64,000 nucleotides of DNA from contig CANUEZ040000183.1 in NCBI GenBank assembly GCA_948099385.1, positions 6,448,001-6,512,000 of the forward strand. Reading direction: 5' to 3'. Within the stretch, counting starts at the first letter, position 1. The number at the start of each line of letters is the position of its first letter. The notes below the pieces were generated by a model. That model saw nothing but the letters and a program-made list of their open reading frames with translations. It was not told where the DNA came from and did no database searches. The position numbers and the translations under genes were made by a program. This document shows positions 46,200-58,361 of this stretch, piece after piece. Origin of the DNA: Fasciola hepatica (Eukaryota > Platyhelminthes > Trematoda > Plagiorchiida > Fasciolidae).

Positions 46200-47714
46200 G
46201 ACCAACTGGCACATATCCCGTAGGCAATATTGTGAGAATTCCGACAAAATCGGTTTCAAGAGTTACTCGAGCCATAGTGCTTTGGGGTGGTTTATTGAAA
46301 TCTTCGTGTCAGGTGTGCTTCGATTTTCAACGCCCATATCATGTGCTTATTCTAGACTTTGGGGTTTTAAGATTGATAAATGCAAGCGTCATATCCTCAC
46401 ATATTCCGTCTCGCTGATAACATGTTTGTGGTAGTTTTCAAAACAGTTCTCGGTGATTTTACTGAATTTTGTTGGGCTACTCATTTTTTTCATTCTATTT
46501 CCCAACACTGTCACTGATCTCCCCGAAGGTGATCTCAGATCGCGGCTCTCCTCACCTTTTCTTTATCGCTCCAAGACTTACCGGACGGAAGAACTCAACG
46601 GTCATCCTGCTCACACAAATGCAACAGGATTATACTTAGTATTCATATTTTTGAATTGATAAACTGAAAGCCAAATATTTGTGATACTACTATAATTTAT
46701 TTGTGACCGAAATCTTCGTATAACTCCCAAGCTGGTTTTTGAAACCGTTTCACTAACTCTGGTTCGAAGTCCATACCGTCCACAAATTCTCTGTTTATTA
46801 GCACAGAAAACATTGATTATATAGGAACAAAGTAGTCTATGCCACCAATCATTGCAACACAAACCAACTGGTTCATGCTAGCACCCAGTATCCTGTCTTT
46901 GATTGGTTACTTGGTCAAACGACCAGCTAATACTGGACGGGAATTCGTGCGCGTCTTCTCGATTCGCTGATTTGTCGCTTGCTAATCCGCCGGCACATTG
47001 ACTGACCTGGATCCTGGACAGGCGCTGAAGTACAGATGTGTGACACCACACGACTCACTATTGACCATGAATCAGCACATACCCCATAGTGGGCACTTTG
47101 GCGAATGTCAGTCGGGGACGTAAGCAAAATTCAAGGAACTCTATTCAAGGATCGCATTCCGTCGGCTTTGAAAGCTGTGTTACTGCCATATTCGACATCT
47201 TCTCACAGCACATTCATTGATATTGTGTTTCTAACATGCTTTGAGACCTTATTCGGTTTTGACGAATATGAGGAAACATACTGATCGCTCGTTGAGTCGT
47301 GATTTTGCTTTTTCTGTTCACGAAGCAGCTTGACTTACTATTCTGATACAAGTCTACTTTGCCCTGTATTTCTTATTTGCACGAAACACACTCACAAGCA
47401 AGCACAAGCTTATCACAAAAAGTTGACAGGCACGTTAAACAGATTCACCTGGTATTGATTACATCATGTACGCTATAAAACATCATCCGTTGAAATTATT
47501 TTTGTTGGTAACGCAAAAGAGAATGTCTAGGCATTTCCTGAACTCGTAGTCTCGCGCTGTGAAGCTCAGAAATAACAGTTTGGTAAGGGATTGGGACAGC
47601 GGAACAAGGCAACACGCGAACTGACTCCCCCTCGCGGAAACAATACGACCAGGGAGTTCCTCAATTATTCATAATAAAGCATACACTTTTCCATAAAGAT
47701 CGAAATCAGATTAC
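46200..47714. other. Unassigned DNA with a repeat-like patch
   Basis: 46860-47130 is more GC-rich than the surroundings (for example CTGACCTGGATCCTGGACAG) and looks like part of a mobile element, possibly an LTR, but no RT, integrase or terminal repeats were seen. Otherwise short frames only. Confidence 0.3.
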
Positions 47715-47868
47715 CTGACCAGTCACGGATTTTCACTTGGACCTTCAAAAACTCTGATTCTCGGAAATGAAGAACGACATTAACTTCATTATTCTTCATT
47801 GCCGGGTAATGTTTACTGACGATAACTGCATTCCTTTGTGGAATGAGTTCTCCTCTTTCTTTGCGCAC
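47715..47868 (-). CDS. Putative exon ending KVQVKIRDWSG
   Basis: The minus-strand frame reads RKERGELIPQRNAVIVSKHY, then NNEVNVVLHFRESEFLKVQV and KIRDWSG, ending at donor GTAATC. The strongly alternating hydrophobic pattern of VNVVLHF and LKVQVKI suggests paired beta strands. The upstream acceptor (AAATCAG/AAG) has a poor pyrimidine tract. It is opposite in strand to the 48.2 kb gene, so the two cannot be one transcript. Confidence 0.36.
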
Positions 47869-48206
47869 TTCTGATTTAAACTATGATAAATTCTGCCTCC
47901 GGGGATAAAACAGTTACCAATGGACATTCCGCTCTAAATGTCTTATCTCGTTTTATTTTGGTCATTTACAGCGAGGATAGCCCTTCAGACCGTGGAAGCC
48001 ATTCAAAATAACCCGCACAACTGTCTGTGAATGGCACGATACGGGTGATATAAATGGAAGATCACTGATAGTTTTATTGTAGATCACCGAAATGGGTTTT
48101 TCATCAATCGTTTCAAAATAATCCACAAATTTGATGATAATGGAATAACTTGGTAAAGAAGAGATTCCCAACGGCCGTTGTTCCTCTTCTCGCCGGAGCA
48201 CGCTAG

Positions 48207-48558
48207 GATACATACGTTTTGGTTGCCAATGTGGTCAAAGCTCGTCAGTTTATCACAAGCGAAAAAGGTGAGAAACCTTTTATTTACTCCTAAATGAAGT
48301 GTCTATTCCTTGGTTTCGGGTGCAAATGACATACTCATTTCACAAGAAATTTACCAGATCAGATTTCCTGTTCAGATATCCAACTCGTCAAAAGTAACTT
48401 TCATTGCCCCAGGCAATACACACCTTTACACTAAATTAACGGAACACATGTGTGAACAAGAGGTACTAAACGAAAAGTGTAACATAATCAACCTCAAAAA
48501 AATGTGCAGTTCTTTTAAAACTAACGACCCACGAAAAAGTAGTAAACCTCATTACTGA
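48207..48558 (+). CDS. Two-exon gene fragment, phase-matched 79-bp intron
   Basis: Exon 1 (48207-48267) follows acceptor CTTCTCGCCGGAGCACGCTAG and reads DTYVLVANVVKARQFITSEK plus one base, before donor GTGAGA. Exon 2 starts at 48347 after ACTCATTTCACAAG, and the leftover base completes a Glu codon, giving EIYQIRFPVQISNSSKVTFI and APGNTHLYTKL. It either stops with TGA at 48558 or splices again at CAAGAG/GTACTA (48462). The phase match across a short intron with good sites at both ends is solid internal evidence. NSS is a possible N-glycosylation site. Family unknown; a beta-rich extracellular domain is a guess. Confidence 0.5.
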
Positions 48559-50827
48559 CTCAGTTGTGGAAGTAAATCCGCACGATATTTTATGCTACAA
48601 AACAAGAATTTTAACTGCATTGTTCGTCAAACAAGGTGATCATCTCGGACCAGCGCATACTTCAATGGTTTCAGGAACACTGGCAAATTTCTTGTTTTAT
48701 TGCAATGCGTAAGCCGCAGAGTGGTCCGCAAGGACAGGACAAAATGTTTTATTTCGAATACATGAATAGAAATACGCTGTCACACGAGCACAAAGTGTTC
48801 GAGCAAACTTTTTATTTTGTTTCTTCTGTTGTACGGTTTACATCATTTCACGAATAAATCCGAAGTCAAATGGAAGCCACTGATAGGCAATGGACTGGTT
48901 ATGCAAGATTTCAACGGGAAATGCCCGCAATGTTCAGAGCAGGAAAATACACCGGTTACCAGTCAATTTTCTTGCATTTTCCCATGCATCAATTTAGATT
49001 CAATAAAATGAAATGAGCGTAGCATTCGATTACAAATTTGGGTTTATCAGATAAACCCGACAAAAAAGCCCACGGTTTTGAGCGCAAGCGACTATTTCAA
49101 TAAGGATCTGGATTAAATCCCTCTACAATTCTACACTACACCCGTTGAGATCCGTTTACCCTAGGCATCTGAAAAATAATAACGTGATTCGGTTTGATCT
49201 GATTATCGTCATCGAACTCCCAGCAGAAATGTATCTTACAAATAAACATAAGCTCAGTACAGTACTAACTATACATTTCACTTTTTGCTAGAAGCAAAGC
49301 TAGTGCAGTGAGGAAATGAACGGCGAATATACTCGTGCAGTCCTGAGAACAACCTAGAATTACCCCATTCAAAGTGTGAATGTATCGAACTACAGTACTC
49401 ATCACGGTTAAGTGCAACCATTTTCCCTACGGATTCTCCACAATGAGAGAATATTCCCAATTTCCGTAGAATAGAAGATGCGAAATATCAGCTCATTTTG
49501 AGCGTAATCTGTTGTGAAACACCAAGCCTTAGTTGCTTGTATTTATTTTCCCTCGGAAAATATTTTTTGAACTCTACTGATTTGTTTGATTCTTCTCTTT
49601 ATCCAACAACCTCACTCAGCCACCGTAGTTATAACCGCCGCCTTATATATCTGTCTATATTTTGGTCATATGGGTACATCTCTTAATTTCAAATGGTAAC
49701 TGTTGTTGTGTCGTACCTGTTCACGTGAACAAAATAAATTTGGAATGATCAATACAGTTGTCAGCCCCATTGGTTGTGCAAACATGAGACCAAACCACGT
49801 AACGGAATGATCTAATACGCGCTTCTGGGGGACAAACAGCATAGCACACAGATTCATAGAGATCAGTGATGAACGAGAGATCCTGGTGGCTGACAATGTG
49901 TGCCGGTGTTTGTGTTCAATGCCAAAAGCGATGAAACTCTTCGGTACTATACGAATCAAAGTTTGCGAAAATGATAACGACACTAAGATAGGTTTTACAA
50001 CGGATACAAGGACAGCTTTGCATATGATAACCCCAATAAAACTGGAAAAGCGAGCATTTTATCACATCAGTAAATGAACATTCCGCGGTATAGATCTGCT
50101 ATCTAGTGTAAGTTCTTACACCAAATGGGTTAGAATAACTAGTTTTTATGATGATTTTGTCCGCCTATCAAAAGAGAACAGAAAACGCTATTCTCTCCAC
50201 AAATGACGTAAACAATGAGCTTTCTGTCGGAATTCTCCTTGTTTTTTTCTTGAAATAAAGTCTCTTTAACCCAAAATGTGGTCATCTTGCATATTTATCT
50301 GATATATGGCTATTACACTGTGTGTAAATGCATTTGATGCTTCATCATGGTTTACCAGTTACACAACAAATCTCAGATGAATCTTTCTGACATATTGTAT
50401 TTGTATTTATATTTCAAACCAGGCAAATTAATATCGATTCTTATTTCGAAGCTTTCCTACTGAAAGCTCACCCCTTGTGTTGATGCAGTATATTCGAGTT
50501 CAGATATTGGTAGTCTCTGTCAAACTGTACGCATTTTAGGAATATCTTTCGTGAGTGGATACTTATCTACAAACCTTAGATTAGTCCAGTAAAACAGCTT
50601 TAGGTTACGTAACTGCTTTTCATGAAAGTTAAATTTGGAGAAGACGAACAAAGGACCGTGACAGACAATTATCAAAACCACAGCTATTCATCCCAACGCA
50701 ACATAAAGCAAAAGTGCAGTAAGCCCGAATTAGAAGTACACAATGATATACGACAGCTATGTACCCAATGATATAATACTCCTAGCGAGATGCAAATCTC
50801 TGGATACAATAATCTCAAAGTATTTTT
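48559..50827. other. Unassigned DNA
   Basis: Short frames on both strands (48636-48857 plus, 49278-49460 minus, 49666-49983 minus with 49886-50077 plus over it). None has convincing splice boundaries or homology in the window. Confidence 0.3.
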
Positions 50828-51277
50828 ATGAAAACGTTATCCGAGAATGATTTCAGGATCACTTTTCAAAAGAACACAGAAAAAATGGCTGACCTTTTTG
50901 GAGTTACAAGCAAGCATACTTTCAAATGTATATCTCATTCAGGGTTGCCATATGAATTCGTGTCCTGTTCACAGCGCTGGAAACCAATTTCATTACCAAA
51001 TGAGACGGGGAAAATGATGCGAATGACTTTTATAGGACTGGTAAACAAACTGTTTGATACACAACGGATTCATCCAAAAGCAGTCCGCAACTCGTTTTTG
51101 ACTGCTGGACTAGATCGAATTTCGCCCCCGGACCAGCATGATACGGGCATTATTACAATTGGGAAAGATCGTGTACACGTTTATATAATTACGTATGCAT
51201 TCACGAATTTATGTTATCTGGACCAAATATGCCTATCTTCCCTCAAAGTAGTATGGTTTTTACTACTCTTCAAATGA
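50828..51277 (+). CDS. Hypothetical ORF, 149 codons
   Basis: The longest ATG frame here that is not explained by a repeat. It reads MKTLSENDFRITFQKNTEKM, then HTFKCISHSGLPYEFVSCSQ, RIHPKAVRNSFLTAGLD and ends in a hydrophobic tail (KVVWFLLLF). RIHPKAVRNSF recalls DDE transposase C-terminal segments, but no catalytic residues can be placed. The tail may be intron read-through after a GTATGC or GTAAAC donor-like site. Could be a chimaera of exon and intron, a decayed transposon, or chance. Confidence 0.3.
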   Translation: MKTLSENDFRITFQKNTEKMADLFGVTSKHTFKCISHSGLPYEFVSCSQRWKPISLPNETGKMMRMTFIGLVNKLFDTQRIHPKAVRNSFLTAGLDRISPPDQHDTGIITIGKDRVHVYIITYAFTNLCYLDQICLSSLKVVWFLLLFK

Positions 51278-53252
51278 CAGCTACCCCTTTTCCCGAAAAC
51301 AAATGATGAAATGGGAGACAGCTGATGAACAAAATGATACAAGCATATAGCCACTAAAAACTGAGTCATTCAGCACGTACAGCATTATTATTATGTTGCC
51401 TTGGAAATCTGGTTGACTATGCAAACTCGTCTGTTGTATTCTAGAGAATTATCTCAAAAGAGTTCCATTTTCACTTCGGTACCAGGAGTGCCAAAACCAG
51501 TCGTTAGTAGGAGTCAGCACAATTGTTCATCCTGGCTCATCTTCTCAGCCCCTTACACGTCGAGTAACTCCAGTCGAGCAATAAAGCGAGCCGTAAGGAC
51601 CAACTACATAGAGAAGTGGCACCAACTCACAAGTCGTGGTGACTATCATTAGAGACACGAAGAGTACTGTTATACACAGCGTTTCTGGGAGAATTAACAT
51701 ATAGAAGAGGAAGGAAATGTTCTCTAGACTGAATACAGTTATCTGAGTTGTTCTTATTTGCTAGGTTTCATTGAAGAAGACTGGACTGAACCTGGCGATG
51801 AGTGGGCTACCGTATTGACCTCCGTCAAACATGGACCTAAACAATGGTCATAAAACCCTAGTGGCTTACGAATTACTGAACTGTGTTTTTGTTTAATATG
51901 TTGCTGTTTTGTTCAAGCATACTTCAAACTAAAGAGACACGTTCATCACTCAGTGACCTCACTTTCCGGTTCTTTTTTGTAGCTCTGCTTTCTGCGTAAT
52001 ATTAATCGCGTTTTGATTTGTGAACCCGGTGATTGATTGCCTGATCATTTTACCGCTTAGTATCAGTCAGCGTGAATATATACTGGTTACATTTTGCTTG
52101 ACGCGTCCTCGGTAATCTCAAAGTGAAAGTATATGAGTATGCCACCAACATTTTGGACCGTATGGTCTAACTTTTTGGGCTTTAAGTGACTAGTGTTCAT
52201 CCTCTATTCATTTTAGTTTGTCCACATGTTCGGGCAAACCTACTGAAGACAGGCTCTTAGTCGTTTGATACTAGTAATGACCACGAGCAACCCACCATCA
52301 CGTCATCTGATAGCACTTTTTATATTTGAAGTATGTACCCCCCACTGCCTCACTCAGCAAAAATAATCGAATAATCGAAAAATTAGTAGCTTTTGCATTT
52401 TAGTGCTGTTCGAGAAATACAACCAGTATGAAGATCAGCATAAAAATGCCTGGTGTTAATTTGATTCCGACTGATGACCACTTGTTCTCCTAGAAGGAAG
52501 AAAACCCGGAATACTTGGCTTCTAGAAAGCAGGTTCATGGTTGGCACCATCCATGACACTTTGAAGAAGCGTTCACTTGTTCCGCTTCGACAAGAAGACA
52601 ACCAGTATCAATACCCGGGCGAGTTTGTGTGTCATTTTGTGCTAGATCTATTTGTTTGAAGATACTGACTCCAAAGTTGCAGTGTTCAACTAGTTTAGAA
52701 GTACTGACTGAATTTAGGATGGAGTATAGCATTTAAAACAACCGATGCGCATCTTTTCAATTTTAAACGCCAGCTTATCAATGTACTGTTTTTTTGAGAA
52801 AAAGATAGATCTCCACCAGCTAGGCGGGATACTTCAGACTAGAAGCATCATTTCCATGATGGATTTACCTGTATATACTAAACATCAAAATACTTTTTAT
52901 TGCTTGTGAGGGAAAGTCGGAAGACTCTTGTTGTACGACCACCGACAAGCGTTCATTAATTCGGTGAATTCATGTCACTGCGTTATCGAATCTGCTTATC
53001 CCTGCAAAAGGTTTCAGCACTGATCCTAATTTGGAAAATGTACTTTACGTAAGTTTCTCCTTCATATGACATTCACATTTTTGCACCTCACATTTCGTTT
53101 TAACCATGCTCTTGCCAAAAGTAATTATATGATATCACCAAAGTGATATTAAAATGTGAGATTGGGAAAATGGAATAAAACTGCGGGTGCGAACAGTAGT
53201 TGAAATTTCAAACTTATCCCCACCTCTTTTACGATCTTTTTTCGATATTTAG
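51278..53252. other. Unassigned DNA
   Basis: Includes a GC-richer patch at 51470-51660 with repeat-like character. Frames at 52383-52732 lie on both strands and exclude one another. Nothing assignable. Confidence 0.3.
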
Positions 53253-53432
53253 AAGCCATATTCAACTAAAACGTATTTGAATGGAAGACCAACTGCCCTG
53301 AAAATGTGGAAAAAATTGAACACCTCTGGCGTGGAGAGCATTTCACTTCAATAAATGCTGAGGGCTTCGAAGATTGGAAATTTGAGTATGTTTGCACCTC
53401 AATGTTAGGCTTATCTGCGGTTATGGTTATCG
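53253..53432 (+). CDS. Exon candidate with two competing frames
   Basis: The acceptor CGATCTTTTTTCGATATTTAG is strong. In one frame it leads to 33 codons ending in TAA at 53354 (KPYSTKTYLNGRPTALKMWK). In another, open from 53270, the sequence reads NCPENVEKIEHLWRGEHF, EGFEDWKFEYVCTSM and ends AVMVI at a strong donor, ATCG/GTAAGA (53433). The second frame has the better donor and composition, the first the better acceptor. They cannot both be right, and neither is recognised. Confidence 0.33.
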
Positions 53433-56400
53433 GTAAGAACATTTGAAAATTGGTGCAATTAGCCACTGAAATATTGTCATTGTCAGAGAGTAGATTAGGT
53501 GGGTGTTAAGGCTAATCTAAGCTTTCTAGGTGGATGATGTATATCGTAAGAAAGGATTGTTTTGCTGGCCGAGCGTGATTCTGCATGCATTGTGTATGCA
53601 ACGTCGAACTTTGTGCGTCATAACTGACAGCATCTAAGAAGAGCTTCCTTTCGGCATGCAGGCATCCACTTTGTGCGCTTTTCTACGGATAAAAACATAT
53701 GATATGATCCATAACATGTAGGGGCAGATAACTACACACTGCTATATTATAAGTAACTAGTAGCAATTAGACTTTTGGTAATACATGGGGAATCGTTCCG
53801 TAACCGAAGTGAGCCTCCAAAGATTGATATTTAGGGCAAAATATCGGGAAATGGAACGCTAAATTGGTCACTCAAAGCCGCTCACTTACTCAACGACAAC
53901 TTCTGTGTGCTGGTCGCAAACAGCCTTACGGAAGACGAAACCGAATCCAAAAAAAATCTCGTATTAGCCAATGGATCTGTGCGGGAATAACTTCACAACT
54001 AAATAGAGATCGACTGATTTGGCGAATGGATTTTCTGTAATCATTACAATTGATCTAGTTAGCTGAACAACTGGTTCAGCTTTGGCTTGAAAATTGAAAG
54101 GAAAATATCCTGTGACCTTTACATAAATACCGAGTACTTGACACGAATGCAATGAAAAATGTACATTCCTGATAAGTTGTCGTGATTATACACACTGTAA
54201 AAAGGTGGACATATATTTCAACTTGTTCATCCTTTGGACACAATGGCACACCCTTGTTTAAAGGTGTACTCACCCGCAATTCCAATCATTTAGAAATTAA
54301 ACAAGGCTTTCCGAAATAATTATCCATTCAGTTCCTCACAGCAAACACCATAGCTTCATGGAGTATGTTCATTTTGTTATAAGTCATAAGCACGAAACAA
54401 GAAAGCACTGGGCCCTAGCTTTTGATTGTCGGACGACTGTCACGTTGATTCATTTTATCACCGGTAACCCATTTTATTCTTTTGACAATGGAACCCGTCA
54501 TATCGTCCATCAGACAGCTGGCTGCTCTGTGCTCTAGTACCTAATTTTTTCCGTGACAGAAGTTGAATATGAATAAAATGCATAACGTCATTTACCGAAC
54601 ATTGAAAATGAAGTTATAACACAACCAAATCAAGGCTTTTTGGAAGCAGTTGTGGAAGCTGGACGTTTAAGGTGTCCAAGACTCTGCTTTCGTTTACACA
54701 CACTCCAAGCGATTAGACAAGATTATGAGTACACGGCATCTAACATTTCGTGGTATCCGATAACACACATGAGCCTGCACTAACTTCAATACCCTCGAAG
54801 AACCCCTGGTCTCATTTTAAGAACATATTCTTTGTTATTTTATATTAAATACGGAATCGGAAAGTACTCAATACGTTTGGTAATTTTCCTTCAAGTAAAA
54901 CGCTTATGTAAGTCTGTGCTGACTTCCACTGGATCAGCAAGAGAACAGGCTTGCTACTGCAAGGCAGAATTGTGATATGCGGAAGTGCGAACAAAAACAA
55001 AATGCAAACTATGGGCCGGTAAATGCTGTAGACACAACTTCCCCAATTCGGATTGTAGGGAAAAGTTCATTTTTCAATGTATTTTACAGGTAAATTAGCA
55101 GCAAGCTTTGAAGTATTTCTTGTGAAAGTGTCCAAAAGTCTTTCTCTGTGTATGCCACGGCGTCTAGAGATGTGTTTCGTGAAGTTCAATAGCAATTTAA
55201 AATCTTTCTTCACTAGGCCAAGGGAAATAACTGGGGAGCAGCACAACCTGTGAAGTAAAACGTATGCAGTCAGGGATATAAAAAAGGATGAGGGGCCAAA
55301 ATTAGTTTTGGAGAGAGACAGAGAGGAAAAAGACAACTTCCTAATCTCCCGAAGTGTTTGTTGAGCATGCAATTACCATGAAAGAATATGGGATAGTACA
55401 ACATCAAGTTACTAATCGTTAGTGATATTGATACGGGTTCATTTTTCGTCGAGAGGGGACGGGATTTGTGGGCGCCGGCTATATTTGGGTCACCAAAAAG
55501 TGGGAAAAATTGATACATCTTTACATTCAAAAGCATTGAGTAAAGGGAGACGGGATGAGGACCGTTTCACCACGTTTGTCTAGTTTGGTCTGAATTTCTT
55601 GCTTTCCTTCAGGTGTCTGTAACTAGCTTCTTGAAACCTTTTCATCAACAAAAGTGCAACTAATGAATGTCGATGAGATTCGCGGTTGTATACCATTCAA
55701 AAAAGAGAAAACAGGGAAATAATTGCAACTAGTAAGTGCTTTGGTCAGTGAAGTAGTCTGAAATCAATCTACAGGCGTTTGAGCCGAAACCACTTACGGA
55801 GAGCTCACCGCCCAACACTGACCAATCAGGCAATTAAATGAGTTTTTTAGTCTAGGTAAGATACGACATCAGGTGTGGAAGGTGAAAACTGAAAAGCAAA
55901 TTGGGATATAACTTCTTCAGCAGAACCAACGTTAACCCGAAGTGACAAAAGCTTCTCAAACAATTCGACGCATCTGGCTAACCAGTACACGCGATCCAAT
56001 CCCTGTTTTATTCACTGAGCCAATAGTGTGTTTTGACTCAAGCAAACTTGTATCCTGCATAGCGAAAACAATACAAATTGCTGATGAAAGCTCCTCATTC
56101 GACCCTAATGTCTACGTCATGCAATTTCAACAAAGAATTGGTTTCTTCATGTAGACTTCTTAATTCCCCAAATTTTCTAGTTACCATTTTATCTAGTTTG
56201 CAAGCACATGCTTTCGAAAAAGCCAGTAATGATGGTCAGCTTCGTTCATTTTCCACGACATCACGTTGCTATCATTTAGGCATAGTTGTGTATCCCAAAT
56301 CATTCAGCATCATGGCCAATTGTGTAGAGTGATATTTGTGGCTGCGAAATCCAGCGGTGATTGTAAACCCCATAAACTGACTTTAAGTTTGTGTAGCCAC

Positions 56401-57289
56401 AGGTTGAATAGGGGGAGGCAGCATACATTGTTCTACAACACATTCACGAATGTGGCAATAAGAAGGTAGCTTAAATTTTGAACCTGCCAGAGTGGTACAT
56501 CCAGTGAAGAGTTAAGTATTGTCTTGTGGCTCAACGAAGAGTCTGCCTATTGAGGATAACACTTTCCGTGGACTTGAAATTCTCAACCTTCTCATTAATA
56601 TAGCACAAGCAGGGCAGGGGCACTAACCGTTATCTCATTGAAATCATGGGGGTTGGTTAACACCAAGTGACAAATTCCAAAGGTTTTGAAAAGAAGAACA
56701 AAAAATGCTTGTAGCTCATTGTTTCATTTTTCTGTAACATCTGCAAATCGAAATTTTTCCGTAGATTATTCCAAGTGTACTGCCATAATTCAAGCATTCC
56801 CGGGGGTCACAGAAAAGAGCCGTGAACAAATAAACGAGCAACACTGATAAAAGAAAATTTAAAGGCGGGAATTAATTACAGCAATTAGATTACTCAGTAA
56901 AACCAGGCAATCACCTGCGAGGAAGGGTGAGGCAAACGAGGTTGTGTCCGATTTGAGATGATCCACAACAGTTATTGTGCTCTTTTCCAGAGTGGTTGCG
57001 AGCTGCAATCGCAAAGCAATTCGCATTGCATTGGAAATCGTCGTTACTAATACTCCGTATTGCGTAAACAACAATGAGGCCCAAAGTGCACACACAATGT
57101 GACTCATAATGAGATTTCACTGGGAATCTCATTGATATACCTCATGGGTACAGACTTCCCTCACACGGAAACCTGCATGATTATCTGGTCATGGCTTGTG
57201 TATTCAACGGTCTTGTGCACAGTAGGAAACTGTTCAGAATCAGAAGTTGGGTTTTCTCAGTCTGTTCCATTACACATGTTTCATTGCAG
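53433..57289. other. Unassigned DNA
   Basis: Minus-strand frames at 55067-55372, 55270-55536 and 56859-57107 and plus-strand 55942-56469 are open but lack paired splice sites. The 56859-57107 frame contains a good acceptor-like tract (CCTCACCCTTCCTCGCAG, minus strand) near 56920. No repeat recognised. Confidence 0.3.
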
Positions 57290-57420
57290 CAGATGATGTG
57301 CAGTTCACAGTACATAGTTCATTTTCACTATTGACAAATGAAGGCTATTCATCTCATCGACGTTATACTTTGAAGGAAAATGTATTTACACATTTTATTA
57401 AAAGTGGTTTTTACAGATGG
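57290..57420 (+). CDS. Putative internal exon DDVQFTVHSSF...GFYRW
   Basis: A textbook acceptor (TTACACATGTTTCATTGCAG) and a GTGAGC donor bound 131 bp. The open frame is two leftover bases plus 43 codons: DDVQFTVHSSFSLLTNEGYS, HRRYTLKENVFTHFIKSGFY and RW. The other frames are interrupted. It has good amino-acid composition, no homologue in the window and no recognised family. Confidence 0.45.
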
Positions 57421-57719
57421 GTGAGCAAAGATTCTCGGAAACACACAGCCGTTTTGCGCCTATTGCCACCCATCAGGTACGCGCATCCGGCATGCATCTG
57501 TCCATCCATTCGTCCTGATACTTGTACTCTCCGTAGGCGTTTCTCCACAACAATCCAATTTGTGCATCAGAAGTGTGAATACATGCTCCGCTAAGAAAAG
57601 TCCGCTGAAGAACCACAATGCTGAATGGATGTTAGTTATATGTGAGTTAGAAGCAGCCAATCTCGAGAACGACGGCATTGTTGTCGCGATTTGGTACTTT
57701 CGATATAAATAGTATCCAC

Positions 57720-57830
57720 AAATGACTGGGTCTAGATTCTCGGACTAGCGGATACATATGCCTGATGAACGGCAGTGATTGCAAACTCGATCGTGCCCCT
57801 CCAGGAATCTTGGTGCATCAATTTTTAAAT
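57720..57830 (+). repeat. Short element with hammerhead-like core, copy C
   Basis: GATACATATGCCTGATGAAC is followed by GGCAGTGATTGC and AAACTCG: the same CTGATGA, 14-base insert and AAAC arrangement as copies A and B, but the conserved G before AAA is missing, so this core is inactive. Downstream CGATCGTGCCCCTCCAGGAA matches the CGTGTGCTTCCGGAA segment of copy B. The 5' body differs from A and B. Confidence 0.5.
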
Positions 57831-57924
57831 AACCCTTGCGATGAAAACACCAAATTGCGACAACAGTGTCGTCGTTCTAGGGTTTAGCTTTGTTTAACTT
57901 ACAAAGAACTACCAGCAAGTCACC

Positions 57925-58340
57925 GTTGTGATACCTCAGCGAACTCTTCTTAGAGAAGTGTCTACTCAAACTCCCGATGCACAAATGAGATTGCTGTGGC
58001 ACTATGTTGTGACTTTTCTTTTCATCAGTAGTGAAAACAGTACAACAAGGGGAACACACGAATTGTTATATTACTTCGGAAACTTTAGGTCACATATTTG
58101 TTTTTTTTGCACTATACTAATTCCAACCGCCGTCACCTGGAATATCTTGGATTTGTCAAGTTGTTCTCATACCCGTTCCATATCCGAGTTTGAACTGGGT
58201 TTTCTGTCTTCCTTCGGCAGTTCAAAGTCACAAAAACGGTCCTTAAATTTTCCAACTACTTTAGGTAGTTCAACATATTTTTCAAGATGTACACACAACA
58301 TTCTCAATGCAAGTTTTTTTTTAATTTCCAAGTCATGAGG
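57925..58340. other. Overlapping exon candidates on both strands
   Basis: Plus strand: after acceptor GCTTTGTTTAACTTACAAAG the frame reads NYQQVTVVIPQRTLLREVST and continues open to 58338. Minus strand (58361-58167): LEIKKKLALRMLCVHLEKYV, ELPKVVGKFKDRFCDFELPK and SDMER before donor GTATGA. The second has very protein-like, charged composition but no acceptor. The two overlap at 58167-58338, so at least one boundary is wrong. Confidence 0.28.
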
Positions 58341-58361
58341 ATAATGATGTGTTTTATGCAA

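Noticed and set aside
50828..51277. Transposase identity suggested by RIHPKAVRNSF
   Set aside because: No DDE or DDD catalytic residues or DNA-binding domain can be placed; kept only as a hypothetical ORF.
51319..51345. AGCTGATGAACAAAATGATAC as a further hammerhead
   Set aside because: CTGATGA is present but no stem II and no GAAAC follow.
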